A DNA stretch of 64,000 nt from JAIPAN01 sp040403555. Its GTDB lineage: Bacteria > Bacteroidota > Bacteroidia > Sphingobacteriales > Sphingobacteriaceae. The stretch covers positions 256,572-320,571 of the forward strand of contig JBBAKN010000004.1 of the NCBI GenBank assembly GCA_040403555.1, given 5' to 3'. The notes beneath the pieces are model-generated. The model was given only the letters and a program-made list of their open reading frames with translations, was not told where the DNA came from and did not search any database. Shown here piece by piece: positions 17,639 to 26,330 of the stretch; within the stretch, counting starts at the first letter, position 1, and every line of letters starts with the position of its first letter. A program made the translations under genes and the position numbers.

Positions 17639-17672
17639 AGCCGTTCTAATGCAAATCAGAGCGGCTTTTTTT
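17639..17672 (+). terminator. Rho-independent terminator of the fadNAE operon
   Basis: A 9-bp stem, AGCCGTTCT (17639-17647) with AGAGCGGCT (17658-17666), one G-U pair, then seven Ts. It ends the marR-fadN-fadA-fadE transcript. Confidence 0.85.
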
Positions 17673-17713
17673 GTTAAATAATGTTAAGCTGTCGTTTTTT
17701 CGGTTTAAAAGGA

Positions 17714-17721
17714 TAAATTTG
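17714..17721 (+). promoter_or_regulatory. -7 box for the FKBP lipoprotein gene
   Basis: TAAATTTG matches TAnnTTTG and lies 16 bases ahead of the ATG at 17738, just after the fadE terminator. No clear -33 TTG. Confidence 0.5.
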
Positions 17722-17737
17722 TGACTCAGAAAATCCG

Positions 17738-18610
17738 ATGACTAGAAACTTTTTCGCTTTCTTTTGTGCTTGTATCTTGGCTTTAGCCGGCTTAAGTGGC
17801 TGTACCAAAACCTATCCAACTATTGCCGAAGTAGATGCGCAAGCCGTAGCCAACTATATTCAAAGTAATAACCTATCGGTTCAGCAATATGGCCAAACGG
17901 GTATATTTTATCAGGTAACCCAGGTTGGTATTGGCCCCAATATTGATTATTCTATCCAAATCCCATTGATTTATACCATTAAAACATTAGATGGCACCTA
18001 TGCCTCTATTGATACCTTTAACAACCGTTACGGAGGTTATTTCGGCTATTTTAAGCCAGATTCTTTACGTGAAGTAATTAAAAATACCTTGATAAAACAG
18101 GGTGGAACTGTTCGTGTAATTGTACCCTCGAGATTTGCCTTTGGCAAAGCAGGCAGTGGTAGTGTACCCGGAAATAGTTCGGTAGATTTTACGGTTACCG
18201 CAATTACCGCTACCAAATTGGCCGATTACGACGATTTTACCATGCTGCAATACATGCAAGCAAATAATTTAACAGGCTTTACCAAAGCAGCACAAGGCTA
18301 TTATTACAAGTTAAGCGATCCGGGATCTGGTACTGAAACCATATCACTATCAAGTGTTATTTCTGTAGAATACACCGGTAAAACGCTCAATGGGACGGTT
18401 TTTGATAAAACTACAGCCGGTTCACCAGCTACGTTTAGTTTGGGTAGCACGGTGGAGGGTTGGCGTTTAGCACTTCCTTTGTTGAAAAAAGACGGGGCCA
18501 TGCAACTTATCCTTCCATCAGCATTAGGCTATGGCTTGTCGGGTAGTGGTAGCATTGCTCCTTTCTCTTGTATGTTTTTCGATATTAAAGTAACCGACGT
18601 AGCCAACTAA
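17738..18610 (+). CDS. Tandem FKBP-type peptidyl-prolyl isomerase lipoprotein
   Basis: 290 residues. The signal sequence ends in LSGC, a lipobox, so the mature protein should be lipid-anchored. Two FKBP-like domains follow. The second (about residues 195-288) is canonical: TGKTLNGTVFDKTT, a GSTVEGWRLALPLL segment and GYGLSGSGSIAPFSCMFFDIKV. The first (about 70-160) keeps the fold but has lost the VFD block (it reads LDGTYASIDTF) and may be inactive. The protein probably assists folding in the periplasm. It is convergent with the photolyase gene, with only 3 bases between the stops. Confidence 0.88.
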   Translation: MTRNFFAFFCACILALAGLSGCTKTYPTIAEVDAQAVANYIQSNNLSVQQYGQTGIFYQVTQVGIGPNIDYSIQIPLIYTIKTLDGTYASIDTFNNRYGGYFGYFKPDSLREVIKNTLIKQGGTVRVIVPSRFAFGKAGSGSVPGNSSVDFTVTAITATKLADYDDFTMLQYMQANNLTGFTKAAQGYYYKLSDPGSGTETISLSSVISVEYTGKTLNGTVFDKTTAGSPATFSLGSTVEGWRLALPLLKKDGAMQLILPSALGYGLSGSGSIAPFSCMFFDIKVTDVAN

Positions 18611-18613
18611 GCG

Positions 18614-19924
18614 CTATTTTTCTAAAGCTTTCTTGTAAACTTTCAATACTCTATCACGAGCAAAAGCGTGATCTACGATGGGTTTGCTATACGTAAACGG
18701 ATCGCTAAATTCGGGCACCCATTTTTTCACATATACGAGTTGGGCATCAAATTTTTGCGTTTGTAAGGTGGGGTTAAATACTCTGAAATAAGGAGCGGCA
18801 TCGTTTCCACAACCGGCAGCCCATTGCCAGCCACCTACATTACTAGCTTGTTCATAGTCTAACAATTTTTGCGCAAAATAAGCTTCGCCCCAACGCCAAT
18901 CTATTAAGAGGTGTTTGGTTAAAAAACTAGCTACAATCATGCGTACACGGTTGTGCATAAAACCCGTGGTATTCAATTCCCGCATTCCGGCATCTACAAT
19001 GGGGTAGCCTGTTTTTCCTTCACACCATGCGGCAAATTCTGCTTCGTTATTTCTCCACTCAATACGATCGTATGCAGGCTTAAACGCTTGTGTGGCGCTA
19101 TGCGGGAAGTGCCATAAAATCATGAAGTAGAACTCTCTCCAAATGAGTTCCATTAGCCAGGTTTTGTCGGCTACGGTTTGTGCAGTTTGCACCAGTTCTC
19201 TAATGCTGAGGGTGCCAAAACGCAAATGAAGGCCTATTCTGGAAGTGGCCGGCAAAGCTGGAAAATCTCTGTTTTTACCATAGTTAGCCAATACATTTGT
19301 GTACTGTTTTCCCGGAATGCGTATGCTGCTTGGCTCAAAGCCAATGGATTCTAAGCTAGGTATTTTCCTATTTTTTAACTGTTCGCAACTGGCTAGGAGG
19401 GTTTCACTCGGATAAGTTTTTATTCCCGTTTCACTCAATCGTTGTAACCATTTACGGCTGTATGGGGTAAACACGGTATATGGTTTTCCATCGTCTTTTA
19501 CTACTTCGTCTTTCTCAAAAATGACGTGGTCTTTGAACGTATGAAAAGCAATTCCTTTCTGTGAAAATAGAGTAGCCAATTGTTCATCTCGAGTACGAGC
19601 GTAGGGTTCGTAATCGTGGTTTGCAAAAACGTTTTTTACCTCATATTCGTTCAAGAGTTCTTCCCAAGCCTGTTCCGGTGTGGCATGTTGTACCAGCATT
19701 GATGAGCCGGCGGCTTTTAATTCTTCATTAAGAGCACTTATTTCTTGTTGAATAAAGCCGACTCGAGCATCGCTGCGGTCGCTGAGTTTATCGAGAATAT
19801 TCCGATCGAAAATGAAGAGCGGCACTACCGGTAAGCCGGCATTAAGCGCTTCAAAAAGTCCACGATTATCACGTAGACGTAAATCCCTACGAAACCAAAA
19901 AATAGTAACAGCTGCTTTAGGCAT
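18614..19924 (-). CDS. phrB: Deoxyribodipyrimidine photolyase
   Basis: 436 residues, a light-driven DNA repair flavoenzyme of the cryptochrome/photolyase family. The N-terminal antenna domain starts IFWFRRDLRLRDNRGL. The C-terminal FAD-binding domain contains LIWREFYFMIL, GYPIVDAGMRELNTTGFMHNR split across the conserved region, and the signature YEQASNVGGWQWAAGCGNDA. The Trp residues of the electron-transfer chain region are present in these blocks. This looks like a class I CPD photolyase rather than a cryptochrome. Its start overlaps the stop of the TIGR01777 gene upstream by 8 bases, so the two are cotranscribed. Confidence 0.95.
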   Translation of the reverse strand: MPKAAVTIFWFRRDLRLRDNRGLFEALNAGLPVVPLFIFDRNILDKLSDRSDARVGFIQQEISALNEELKAAGSSMLVQHATPEQAWEELLNEYEVKNVFANHDYEPYARTRDEQLATLFSQKGIAFHTFKDHVIFEKDEVVKDDGKPYTVFTPYSRKWLQRLSETGIKTYPSETLLASCEQLKNRKIPSLESIGFEPSSIRIPGKQYTNVLANYGKNRDFPALPATSRIGLHLRFGTLSIRELVQTAQTVADKTWLMELIWREFYFMILWHFPHSATQAFKPAYDRIEWRNNEAEFAAWCEGKTGYPIVDAGMRELNTTGFMHNRVRMIVASFLTKHLLIDWRWGEAYFAQKLLDYEQASNVGGWQWAAGCGNDAAPYFRVFNPTLQTQKFDAQLVYVKKWVPEFSDPFTYSKPIVDHAFARDRVLKVYKKALEK

Positions 19925-20834
19925 ACAAATTTTTTAAGGCTGATGAAATAGTTGCGAAATTGAATTGAAATCCGGCATCTTGAATTTTAGAAACAGCTAC
20001 TCGAGTGCTTCCTAAAATGGCGGCACTGCGTTCGCCTAATACTACTTTTAGTAAAATAGATGGTACTCCCGGCAACCAAAGCGGTCTTTTAAATTGTTTA
20101 GCCAGAGCTTGCGTAAATGTGCTATTGGTAATGGGTTCGGGTGCTGCCATGTTGTAGGTCCCCTGCAAATTGGTATGCTCTACCGCAAATACGTACATGT
20201 TTACCACGTCTTCCCAATGAATCCAAGAAATCCATTGTTTACCCGAGCCTAAGTTTGCGCCGAAGCCAAATTTTACCGGCAAGGCCATGGGAGGTAAAGC
20301 GCCGCCAGCTAAATCGAGCACTATGCCGGTACGAAATTTTACGATGCGCAATCCCAATGCTTCTCCTTCGTCAATAGCTTGCTCCCAGGCTATACACGAT
20401 TCGGCTAAAAATCCTTCACCTGCTGGGCTGCTTTCGATCAGTATTTCATCTCCTCTATCGCTATAAAAACCTATGGCTGCGGCAGAAATTATTGTTTTAA
20501 CGGAAGTGTTATGGCTGTTTTTTAAGGCGGTGTATATTAAGCGCACAGAGTCTGTTCTACTATCAATAATTGCTTTTTTTCTAGCCGGAGTCCATGCTTT
20601 ATCTACTATTGCCTCACCTGCTAAATGGATGATGGCTTCTGCCCCTTCAAAGCAACGTTCGTCTACTACGTTTCCAGAAACATCCCAGGCAAACGAACGA
20701 ATGCGTTTATCTATCTGCTGGTTGGCTTTTCTGCTCAAAATACGCACGTTATAGCCTTTATTAAGTAAAGCTTTACACAATCGCTGGCCAATAAGGCCGG
20801 TACCACCACTTACTACTATTGTTTTGTTCGTCAT
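19917..20834 (-). CDS. TIGR01777-family NAD-dependent epimerase
   Basis: About 305 residues from ATG 20834; the 20 codons before it are not family-like. An extended short-chain dehydrogenase of the SDR39U1/YfcH type: VSGGTGLIGQRLCKALLNKGY is the Rossmann glycine loop, IIHLAGEAI follows, then AIGFYSDRGDE and FLAESCIAWE typical of the family. RTGIVLDLAGGALPPM and a QWISWIHWEDVV block complete it. The biochemical function is not established. It precedes phrB with an 8-base overlap; such pairing is common in bacteria and hints at a light- or stress-related role. Confidence 0.9.
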   Translation of the reverse strand: MTNKTIVVSGGTGLIGQRLCKALLNKGYNVRILSRKANQQIDKRIRSFAWDVSGNVVDERCFEGAEAIIHLAGEAIVDKAWTPARKKAIIDSRTDSVRLIYTALKNSHNTSVKTIISAAAIGFYSDRGDEILIESSPAGEGFLAESCIAWEQAIDEGEALGLRIVKFRTGIVLDLAGGALPPMALPVKFGFGANLGSGKQWISWIHWEDVVNMYVFAVEHTNLQGTYNMAAPEPITNSTFTQALAKQFKRPLWLPGVPSILLKVVLGERSAAILGSTRVAVSKIQDAGFQFNFATISSALKNLYA

Positions 20835-20941
20835 GTTAGTTTCAAAAATTGCTATTTTTAAGCAATTATTTGCAAGATGTATACAATTTAACACCTAGAA
20901 GACATAGAAGTTATATATTTAGAAAAACTATTATTTAAAAT

Positions 20942-21112
20942 ATGAAAAAGACATCAGTATTAGAATACCTTATTTTAGCAGCAATCATTGTTACCATATT
21001 TATTTCTGAATACCACTTTCTAATATTGAAAGATTATGAGAGGGCTATATTTATTGGTTTATGGCCACCAACAATGATAGGACTGCTTATTTACCTTAAT
21101 TTAAAAAAATGA
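20942..21112 (+). CDS. Tiny hydrophobic membrane protein (hypothetical)
   Basis: A 56-codon frame starting MKKTSVLEYL, with two hydrophobic helices (about residues 8-20 and 35-52) joined by a polar hinge and ending LKK. The ATG is followed by AAA codons, as in many Bacteroidota genes, and a TATATTTA box (one mismatch to the -7 consensus) lies about 20 bases upstream. Another tiny membrane frame starts 1 base after its stop. I do not recognise either. Coding is plausible but unproven. Confidence 0.4.
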   Translation: MKKTSVLEYLILAAIIVTIFISEYHFLILKDYERAIFIGLWPPTMIGLLIYLNLKK

Positions 21113-21113
21113 C

Positions 21114-21209
21114 ATGGAGAATTTAGATATTTTCATTCTGACAGCTATTGTCTCAGCTTTATATTTAGGATATGCTTTTATAGTTCTGGGCGCATCAAAA
21201 CGTAAATAA
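21114..21209 (+). CDS. 31-residue single-helix membrane peptide (hypothetical)
   Basis: A frame MENLDIFILT followed by a hydrophobic helix and a basic ASKRK tail, giving one clean transmembrane segment with a positive C-terminal end. It begins 1 base after the stop of the preceding tiny membrane frame, so they would be translated together. The composition and spacing suggest a real small peptide pair, but there is no similarity I can name. The downstream 91 bases to the ferredoxin gene hold nothing recognisable. Confidence 0.35.
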   Translation: MENLDIFILTAIVSALYLGYAFIVLGASKRK

Positions 21210-21300
21210 CAAAGTCCCTTGTTAATTTACTATTGGGGTTGCCTTTCATTTGTTAAATACAATTTTAACATACTAAAAATGCAAATTCACTAATCTTATT

Positions 21301-21621
21301 ATGATCTATCAAAAACACCTTTTTATTTGCACCAATCATCGGGCAGCCGATGCTCGTATCTGCTGTGGAGAAGCCAATGGCTTGGCTTTAGTGGCTGCTT
21401 TTAAGAAAGCGATTAAAGATAAGGGGCTAAATGCCGAAATCAGAACCCAGCGAACCGGCTGTTTTGATCTTTGTGAACGTGGACCCATTTTGGTGGTTTA
21501 TCCCGAAGGTGTTTTTTACGGCAAAGTGCAGTTGAGTGATGTAGAAGAACTTGTTTCAGAACATGTAGAAAACAACCGGATTGTGGAACGTTTGGTGATT
21601 AATTCTAAAAAAGAAGCTTAG
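21301..21621 (+). CDS. Thioredoxin-like [2Fe-2S] ferredoxin
   Basis: 106 residues in the shape of the NuoE/thioredoxin-like ferredoxin fold. HLFICTNHR gives the first ligand Cys, ICCGEANG further Cys, then RTGCFDLCERGPILVVYPEGVFYG carries the C-x3-C pair and the PxxVxxPEGxxY segment. It is cytoplasmic and would carry single electrons. The last base of its stop codon is the first base of the following GTG start, so it is translationally coupled to the carotenoid desaturase. That suggests the ferredoxin serves the carotenoid pathway; this is inferred from position. Confidence 0.88.
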   Translation: MIYQKHLFICTNHRAADARICCGEANGLALVAAFKKAIKDKGLNAEIRTQRTGCFDLCERGPILVVYPEGVFYGKVQLSDVEELVSEHVENNRIVERLVINSKKEA

Positions 21622-23081
21622 TGGCTAAAGTAATTGTTATTGGCGCCGGAATTGCCGGAATTGCATCGGCCATTCGGCAGGCAGTTAAAGGTCATGAAGT
21701 AGCTATTTACGAAGCCAATGCCTATCCCGGTGGTAAATTGTCAGAGTTTAGATCTGGCGATTTTAGGTTTGATGCTGGCCCGAGTTTGTTTACCATGCCA
21801 CAGTACGTGGATGAGCTGTTCAGTTTGGCTGGTAAAAATCCAAAAGATGAGTTTACTTACGAAAAATTGGAAACGGTTTGCCGTTATTTTTATGAAGATG
21901 GTACCCGTATAAATGCATGGGCTAACCGGGATAAATTAGCGAAAGAAATAGCTTTAAAAACCAAAGATCCGGCTTTGTCTGTACATCAATTTTTGGATTA
22001 TAGTGCCCGAATTTATGATATTACCCACGCTATTTTTCTAGAAAAAAGTCTTCAACGTATTCAATCTTTTTTGAACTGGGAAACTTTAAAAGCTGTATTC
22101 CGATTTCCGAAAATCGACCCTTTTCGGAGTATGAATACCGCGAATACTGATTTTTTTAAAGACGATAAAACCGTCCGATTTTTTAACCGCTATGCTACTT
22201 ATAACGGATCTAACCCATACAAAGCACCGGCAACGTTAAATGTAATTCCGCATTTAGAGCAGCATTTCGGCGCTTATTTTCCTAAGGGGGGCATGGTAGC
22301 CATTACCCAAAGTTTGGTTAAACTGGCCGAAAATTTAGGTGTAAAATTTAATTACCATGCTCGTGTAGAAGAAATTTTGGTGGAGGATAAAAAAGTTAAA
22401 GGCATCCGTTTAAACGGAGAAAATCTACCGGCCGACCGGGTGATTTCTAATATGGACATTTGGTTTACCTATCGTCAATTGTTAAAAAATGAGGTCGCTC
22501 CAAAACGTATTTTAAATCAGGAGAGAAGCAGCTCTGCACTCATTTTTTATTGGGGCATGAAGGCTGAGTTTCCTGAATTGGATTTACACAATATTTTTTT
22601 CAGCGAAGATTATAAAAAAGAGTTTGCAGCTATTTGGGAGCAACAAGCTATAGATGTTGACCCCACCATTTACGTCAATATAAGTGCTAAATACCAAACT
22701 GAAGATGCGCCAAAAGGTGCTGAAAACTGGTTTGTGATGATAAACGTACCGGCCAATACCGGCCAGAATTGGGATAAACTTATCGCAGAAGCACGAAAAA
22801 ACATCATCGATAAATTATCCCGTATGTTGGATCGGGATATCGCTCCGCTCATAGTTAGTGAAGAGCTATTAGACCCCCGAAGCATTGAACAAAAAACCGC
22901 TTCGTACCAAGGGTCTTTGTATGGAACCAGTTCTAATAATCAGTTTGCGGCTTTTTTGCGCCATGCCAACTTCTCGTCTAAAATCAAAGAGTTGTACTTT
23001 GTAGGTGGCAGCGTGCATCCTGGTGGCGGCATTCCGTTGGCTTTACTCTCGGCAAAAATTGTGGATGACTTATCTGCCTGA
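21621..23081 (+). CDS. Carotenoid desaturase of the CrtI/CrtD family
   Basis: 486 residues. The N-terminal FAD-binding motif is VIGAGIAGIASAIRQAVKGH followed by the Glu at the end of the second strand and YPGGKLSE. The C-terminal signature is LYFVGGSVHPGGGIPLALLSAK. Members are phytoene desaturases (CrtI) or 1-hydroxycarotenoid 3,4-desaturases (CrtD). With CruF, a glycosyltransferase and an acyltransferase in the same cluster and no phytoene synthase nearby, CrtD activity is at least as likely as CrtI. The start is GTG at 21621, overlapping the ferredoxin stop (TAGTG). Confidence 0.9.
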   Translation: MAKVIVIGAGIAGIASAIRQAVKGHEVAIYEANAYPGGKLSEFRSGDFRFDAGPSLFTMPQYVDELFSLAGKNPKDEFTYEKLETVCRYFYEDGTRINAWANRDKLAKEIALKTKDPALSVHQFLDYSARIYDITHAIFLEKSLQRIQSFLNWETLKAVFRFPKIDPFRSMNTANTDFFKDDKTVRFFNRYATYNGSNPYKAPATLNVIPHLEQHFGAYFPKGGMVAITQSLVKLAENLGVKFNYHARVEEILVEDKKVKGIRLNGENLPADRVISNMDIWFTYRQLLKNEVAPKRILNQERSSSALIFYWGMKAEFPELDLHNIFFSEDYKKEFAAIWEQQAIDVDPTIYVNISAKYQTEDAPKGAENWFVMINVPANTGQNWDKLIAEARKNIIDKLSRMLDRDIAPLIVSEELLDPRSIEQKTASYQGSLYGTSSNNQFAAFLRHANFSSKIKELYFVGGSVHPGGGIPLALLSAKIVDDLSA

Positions 23082-23118
23082 AAGTGAAACGCTTTGTAAA
23101 ATTTCCTATATTTAAACC

Positions 23119-23742
23119 ATGTATCCGCCACGTCAAAACACTTTAATTTATGCCTTCTTTACCTGGTATATCAACCGGATAATTGGCCGAAATTTTAAGC
23201 ATTTCGACTATAATTCCATCGATATTGACCCAAAGCGTGCCGTTTTATTACTAGCCAATCATTTTTCCTGGTGGGATGGCTTTTTACTATTCCAGCTGAA
23301 CCGTTTATTTCTACATAAGAAATTCCATATTTTGGTAACCGAAGAAAATTACAAGGACCACGGTTTTTTAAAATATTTGGGCGCCTTTTCGGTGAAAAAG
23401 CAATCGCGAAGCATGATTGAAACCTTAGAATATGCCGGTAAATTACTAAACGATCCGGCCAATTTGGTAGTCATTTTTCCGCAAGGTAAATTGTTCTCTA
23501 GCCACTGCGACGAGGTTTTGTTTGAGAAAGGCTTGATGAATATTATTAATTCCTCCGACCGTAAATTTCAATACCTATTTGTAGTACTTTTGGTAGATTA
23601 TTTTCAGTTTAAAAAACCTACTGCCAAGGCCTATTTGCAAACTTGGGAAGGAGCCGAGTTTACCAGTTTGCAGCTTATTAAAAGTGAATACAATAAGCAT
23701 TATAGCCAAGCAAAACGTAGCCAAAACCAAGAGGTCGTATAA
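23119..23742 (+). CDS. Lysophospholipid-type acyltransferase (carotenoid tailoring candidate)
   Basis: 207 residues of the PlsC-like fold. The catalytic HX4D motif reads NHFSWWDG and the substrate-phosphate block reads FPQGKLFS. There is no clear membrane anchor. In Bacteroidota carotenoid clusters a protein like this (CruD-type) esterifies the sugar of a carotenoid glycoside with a fatty acid. The position between the desaturase and the glycosyltransferase supports that, but a role in glycerolipid synthesis cannot be excluded from sequence. The next gene begins 2 bases after its stop. Confidence 0.82.
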   Translation: MYPPRQNTLIYAFFTWYINRIIGRNFKHFDYNSIDIDPKRAVLLLANHFSWWDGFLLFQLNRLFLHKKFHILVTEENYKDHGFLKYLGAFSVKKQSRSMIETLEYAGKLLNDPANLVVIFPQGKLFSSHCDEVLFEKGLMNIINSSDRKFQYLFVVLLVDYFQFKKPTAKAYLQTWEGAEFTSLQLIKSEYNKHYSQAKRSQNQEVV

Positions 23743-23744
23743 GT

Positions 23745-24833
23745 ATGATAGGGGTATATGTGGTTTTCTTTTTTTTAGTCATTCGCTTTTCTGTAACGCT
23801 ATTTAATTTTATTTCTCGTCCATTTTTGTTTAAAAGTGCTCTAAAGCACAAGGAATTGGTTTCTATACTTATCCCGGCCCGAAATGAAGAGCGAAACATG
23901 GCTAAGCTGCTAACATCGTTAGCGCAAGAAGGTTACCCAAACCTAGAAATTTTAGTTTTAGACGATGGCTCTACCGATGCTACCGCCGCTATTTGCGCAT
24001 CTTTTGCCGCAAAAGATATTCGATTTAAAGTGCTTATAGGACAAGCATTGCCTGAGGGCTGGCTCGGAAAAAATTATGCCTGTCATCAATTGGCTAAAGA
24101 AGCCAAGGGAACTTATTGGGTATTTTTAGATGCCGATACTTGGGTGCAACCCGGTTTCATTGCTGCCTTGATTCATCGCATGAAAATCCGTCGCCTAGAT
24201 TTATTGAGTATATTTCCTACGCAAGAGATGCACACTTTTGGAGAACAACTCTTTGTGCCACTCATTAATTATGTGTTGCTCAATTTGTTGCCGCTTCGAT
24301 TGGTACAACTCTCTAAGAATCTGCTTTTTTCAGCTGCCAATGGCCAATGCATGGTGTTTGATGCATCTAGCTATCGCCAAAATAAATGGCACGAACACGT
24401 GAAGGCAAATGTGGTGGAAGACATAGAAATTATGAGAGCTGTAAAAGTTTGGGGCGGCGATGGAGAGGTTCTGCTAGACCGTGGATTTATTTCGAGCAGA
24501 ATGTATCGCGGATTTTCGGAGGCTTTGGAGGGTTTTAGTAAAAACGTATTGGTTGGCTTTGGCAATAGCATTTTTGTGATTAGTGTGTATTTATTTTTGT
24601 TGGTTGTGGCCCCCTTGCTTTTAATTTTCTTTGTCGATATCCGATTAAGCTTATTTGCCTTAAGCTTAATTTTGCTAAGCCGGGTAATGATTGCCTTGCT
24701 ATCTGGTCAATCGCTATGGAAAAGCATAGTACTACATCCGCTACAGTTGCTTAGTTTTGTATTGCTTGCCTTTGTTGCTGCACAAAAAAAACTAACGCGT
24801 AGCACTACATGGAAAGGGCGAAGTGTGGCATGA
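23745..24833 (+). CDS. Family 2 glycosyltransferase (carotenoid glycosyltransferase candidate)
   Basis: 362 residues. An N-terminal hydrophobic segment is followed by a GT-A domain: SILIPARNEERNMAKLL, LEILVLDDGSTDATA, and WVFLDADTWV with the metal-binding DAD. VVEDIEIM corresponds to the catalytic Asp region. Three hydrophobic segments close the C-terminus (VISVYLFLLVVAPLLLIFF and two more), so it is a membrane enzyme working on a lipid acceptor. CruC-type glycosyltransferases of carotenoid clusters look like this. Its stop overlaps the CruF start (ATGA at 24830). Confidence 0.85.
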   Translation: MIGVYVVFFFLVIRFSVTLFNFISRPFLFKSALKHKELVSILIPARNEERNMAKLLTSLAQEGYPNLEILVLDDGSTDATAAICASFAAKDIRFKVLIGQALPEGWLGKNYACHQLAKEAKGTYWVFLDADTWVQPGFIAALIHRMKIRRLDLLSIFPTQEMHTFGEQLFVPLINYVLLNLLPLRLVQLSKNLLFSAANGQCMVFDASSYRQNKWHEHVKANVVEDIEIMRAVKVWGGDGEVLLDRGFISSRMYRGFSEALEGFSKNVLVGFGNSIFVISVYLFLLVVAPLLLIFFVDIRLSLFALSLILLSRVMIALLSGQSLWKSIVLHPLQLLSFVLLAFVAAQKKLTRSTTWKGRSVA

Positions 24834-25450
24834 AAAAGAAAGAATATATCTTAAGTTTTTTTGTAATTCTATTTCACCTGGTAGGTTTTTTAGGCTTTTT
24901 TTTAGGCTATAAAAATCTATTTACGAGCCTTATTCCCTTTCATTTACTCCTCATGTTACTCTTGCTAGTGTGGAGTTATGAGTCTTTTAACAGCCGCTTT
25001 GCACTACTCATTTATTGTTTAGGTTTTGGTATAGAATATTTAGGGGTGCATACCGGAATCATATTTGGCAGCTATCAGTATGGCGATGCATTGGGTTTTA
25101 AACTTGCCCATATTCCTTTACTTATTGGAGTAAATTGGGTCTTATTAATTTTTGCCGCCGGAAGTACTATTCAATACGTACCCATTAAGTCTGATGTGTT
25201 AAAGGCGGTGCTGGCGGCAGGTTTATTAGTAGTACTCGATGTATTCATAGAACCTGTAGCTATACGCTTCGATTATTGGCATTGGGCATCTGCAACTATT
25301 CCTTTTCAAAATTATGTTGCTTGGTTTACATTTTCATTCGGCTGTTTTTATCTTTTTTTGAGTCAAAAACAGAAAGAAAAAAATCCGGTAGCCGTTGTAC
25401 TCTTGCTAGCGCAATTTCTTTTTTTTATGGCCTTAAATTATTGGGGTTAA
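24830..25450 (+). CDS. cruF: CruF-type carotenoid hydratase (DUF422 family)
   Basis: 206 residues from ATG 24830, which overlaps the glycosyltransferase stop; a start 21 bases earlier would lie inside that gene. It is a polytopic membrane protein with six to seven hydrophobic helices. GFGIEYLGVHTGIIFGSYQYG is the family hallmark, followed by IPLLIGVNWVLL and VLDVFIEPVAIRFDYWHW. CruF adds water at C1' of acyclic carotenoid ends, giving the tertiary hydroxyl that is then glycosylated. This fits the adjacent glycosyl- and acyltransferase. It closes the carotenoid operon. Confidence 0.88.
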   Translation: MKKKEYILSFFVILFHLVGFLGFFLGYKNLFTSLIPFHLLLMLLLLVWSYESFNSRFALLIYCLGFGIEYLGVHTGIIFGSYQYGDALGFKLAHIPLLIGVNWVLLIFAAGSTIQYVPIKSDVLKAVLAAGLLVVLDVFIEPVAIRFDYWHWASATIPFQNYVAWFTFSFGCFYLFLSQKQKEKNPVAVVLLLAQFLFFMALNYWG

Positions 25451-25465
25451 ACCCTGCTAAATTCG

Positions 25466-25473
25466 TACTTTTG
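25466..25473 (+). promoter_or_regulatory. -7 box of the ispH promoter
   Basis: TACTTTTG matches TAnnTTTG, 7 bases before the ispH ATG, with a TTG at 25441-25443 about 22 bases upstream. The predicted start of transcription is almost at the start codon, implying a very short or absent leader. Confidence 0.5.
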
Positions 25474-25480
25474 AATTGTT

Positions 25481-26329
25481 ATGAGTTATAATCTTCAAGT
25501 GACTATCGATGGTGATTCGGGCTTTTGCTTTGGCGTAGTTTATGCCATAGATATGGCCGAAGAAATTTTAGCCGAACAAGGCTATTTATATTGTTTGGGC
25601 GATATTGTGCACAATGATGAAGAAGTAGAACGTTTAAAAGCAAAAGGGTTACGCATTATTTCTCATGATGATTTGCCCAGTCTAGAAAATGAAAAAGTGC
25701 TCATTCGGGCACATGGCGAAGCGCCTGAAACCTATAAAATAGCGTTAGAAAAAAACATAACCTTAATTGATGCTTCTTGCCCGGTAGTGTTGAAATTGCA
25801 AAACCGTATTAAAAATTCATCTGATGATAAAGAGCAAATTCTCATTTTTGGGAAACACGGCCATGCCGAGGTTATTGCTCTACAAGGACAAACCAATAAC
25901 AATGCCTTGGTATTTCAAGATTTGGCCGAACTAGATCAGGTAGACTTGCCAAAATCGTTTACCCTATTTAGCCAAACCACTAAAAGCACCGAGAAGTTTT
26001 ATCAAATTAAAGAAGAACTAATTAGCCGTGGCTACGAAATAAAAGCCCACGATACCATTTGCAGACAAGTATCTAACCGCGACAAGGAATTGCCCGAGTT
26101 TGTAAAGAATTTCGATAAAGTTGTTTTTGTATCGGGTAAAAAGTCATCTAACGGCAAAGTATTATACGAAGTTTGTAGGAAATACAATAGCAATACGTAT
26201 TTCGTATCCAATGTTGGCGAATTAAATTCTTCTATGTTTGCTCCTGGCGAAAAAGTAGGAATCTGCGGCGCTACTTCTACTCCTATGTGGTTAATGGAAG
26301 AAATCAAAGCTGCCCTAGTAAAATTATAG
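25481..26329 (+). CDS. ispH: 4-hydroxy-3-methylbut-2-enyl diphosphate reductase
   Basis: 282 residues; the last enzyme of the MEP isoprenoid pathway, making IPP and DMAPP with a 4Fe-4S cluster. The three cluster cysteines lie in SGFCFGV, IDASCPVV and VGICGATSTPMW. The catalytic Glu region is seen as SQTTKS followed by a TICRQVSNRDKEL block. The length is short but within the family. Placed just after the carotenoid genes, it supplies their precursor pathway, though it probably has its own promoter. Confidence 0.96.
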   Translation: MSYNLQVTIDGDSGFCFGVVYAIDMAEEILAEQGYLYCLGDIVHNDEEVERLKAKGLRIISHDDLPSLENEKVLIRAHGEAPETYKIALEKNITLIDASCPVVLKLQNRIKNSSDDKEQILIFGKHGHAEVIALQGQTNNNALVFQDLAELDQVDLPKSFTLFSQTTKSTEKFYQIKEELISRGYEIKAHDTICRQVSNRDKELPEFVKNFDKVVFVSGKKSSNGKVLYEVCRKYNSNTYFVSNVGELNSSMFAPGEKVGICGATSTPMWLMEEIKAALVKL

Positions 26330-26330
26330 A

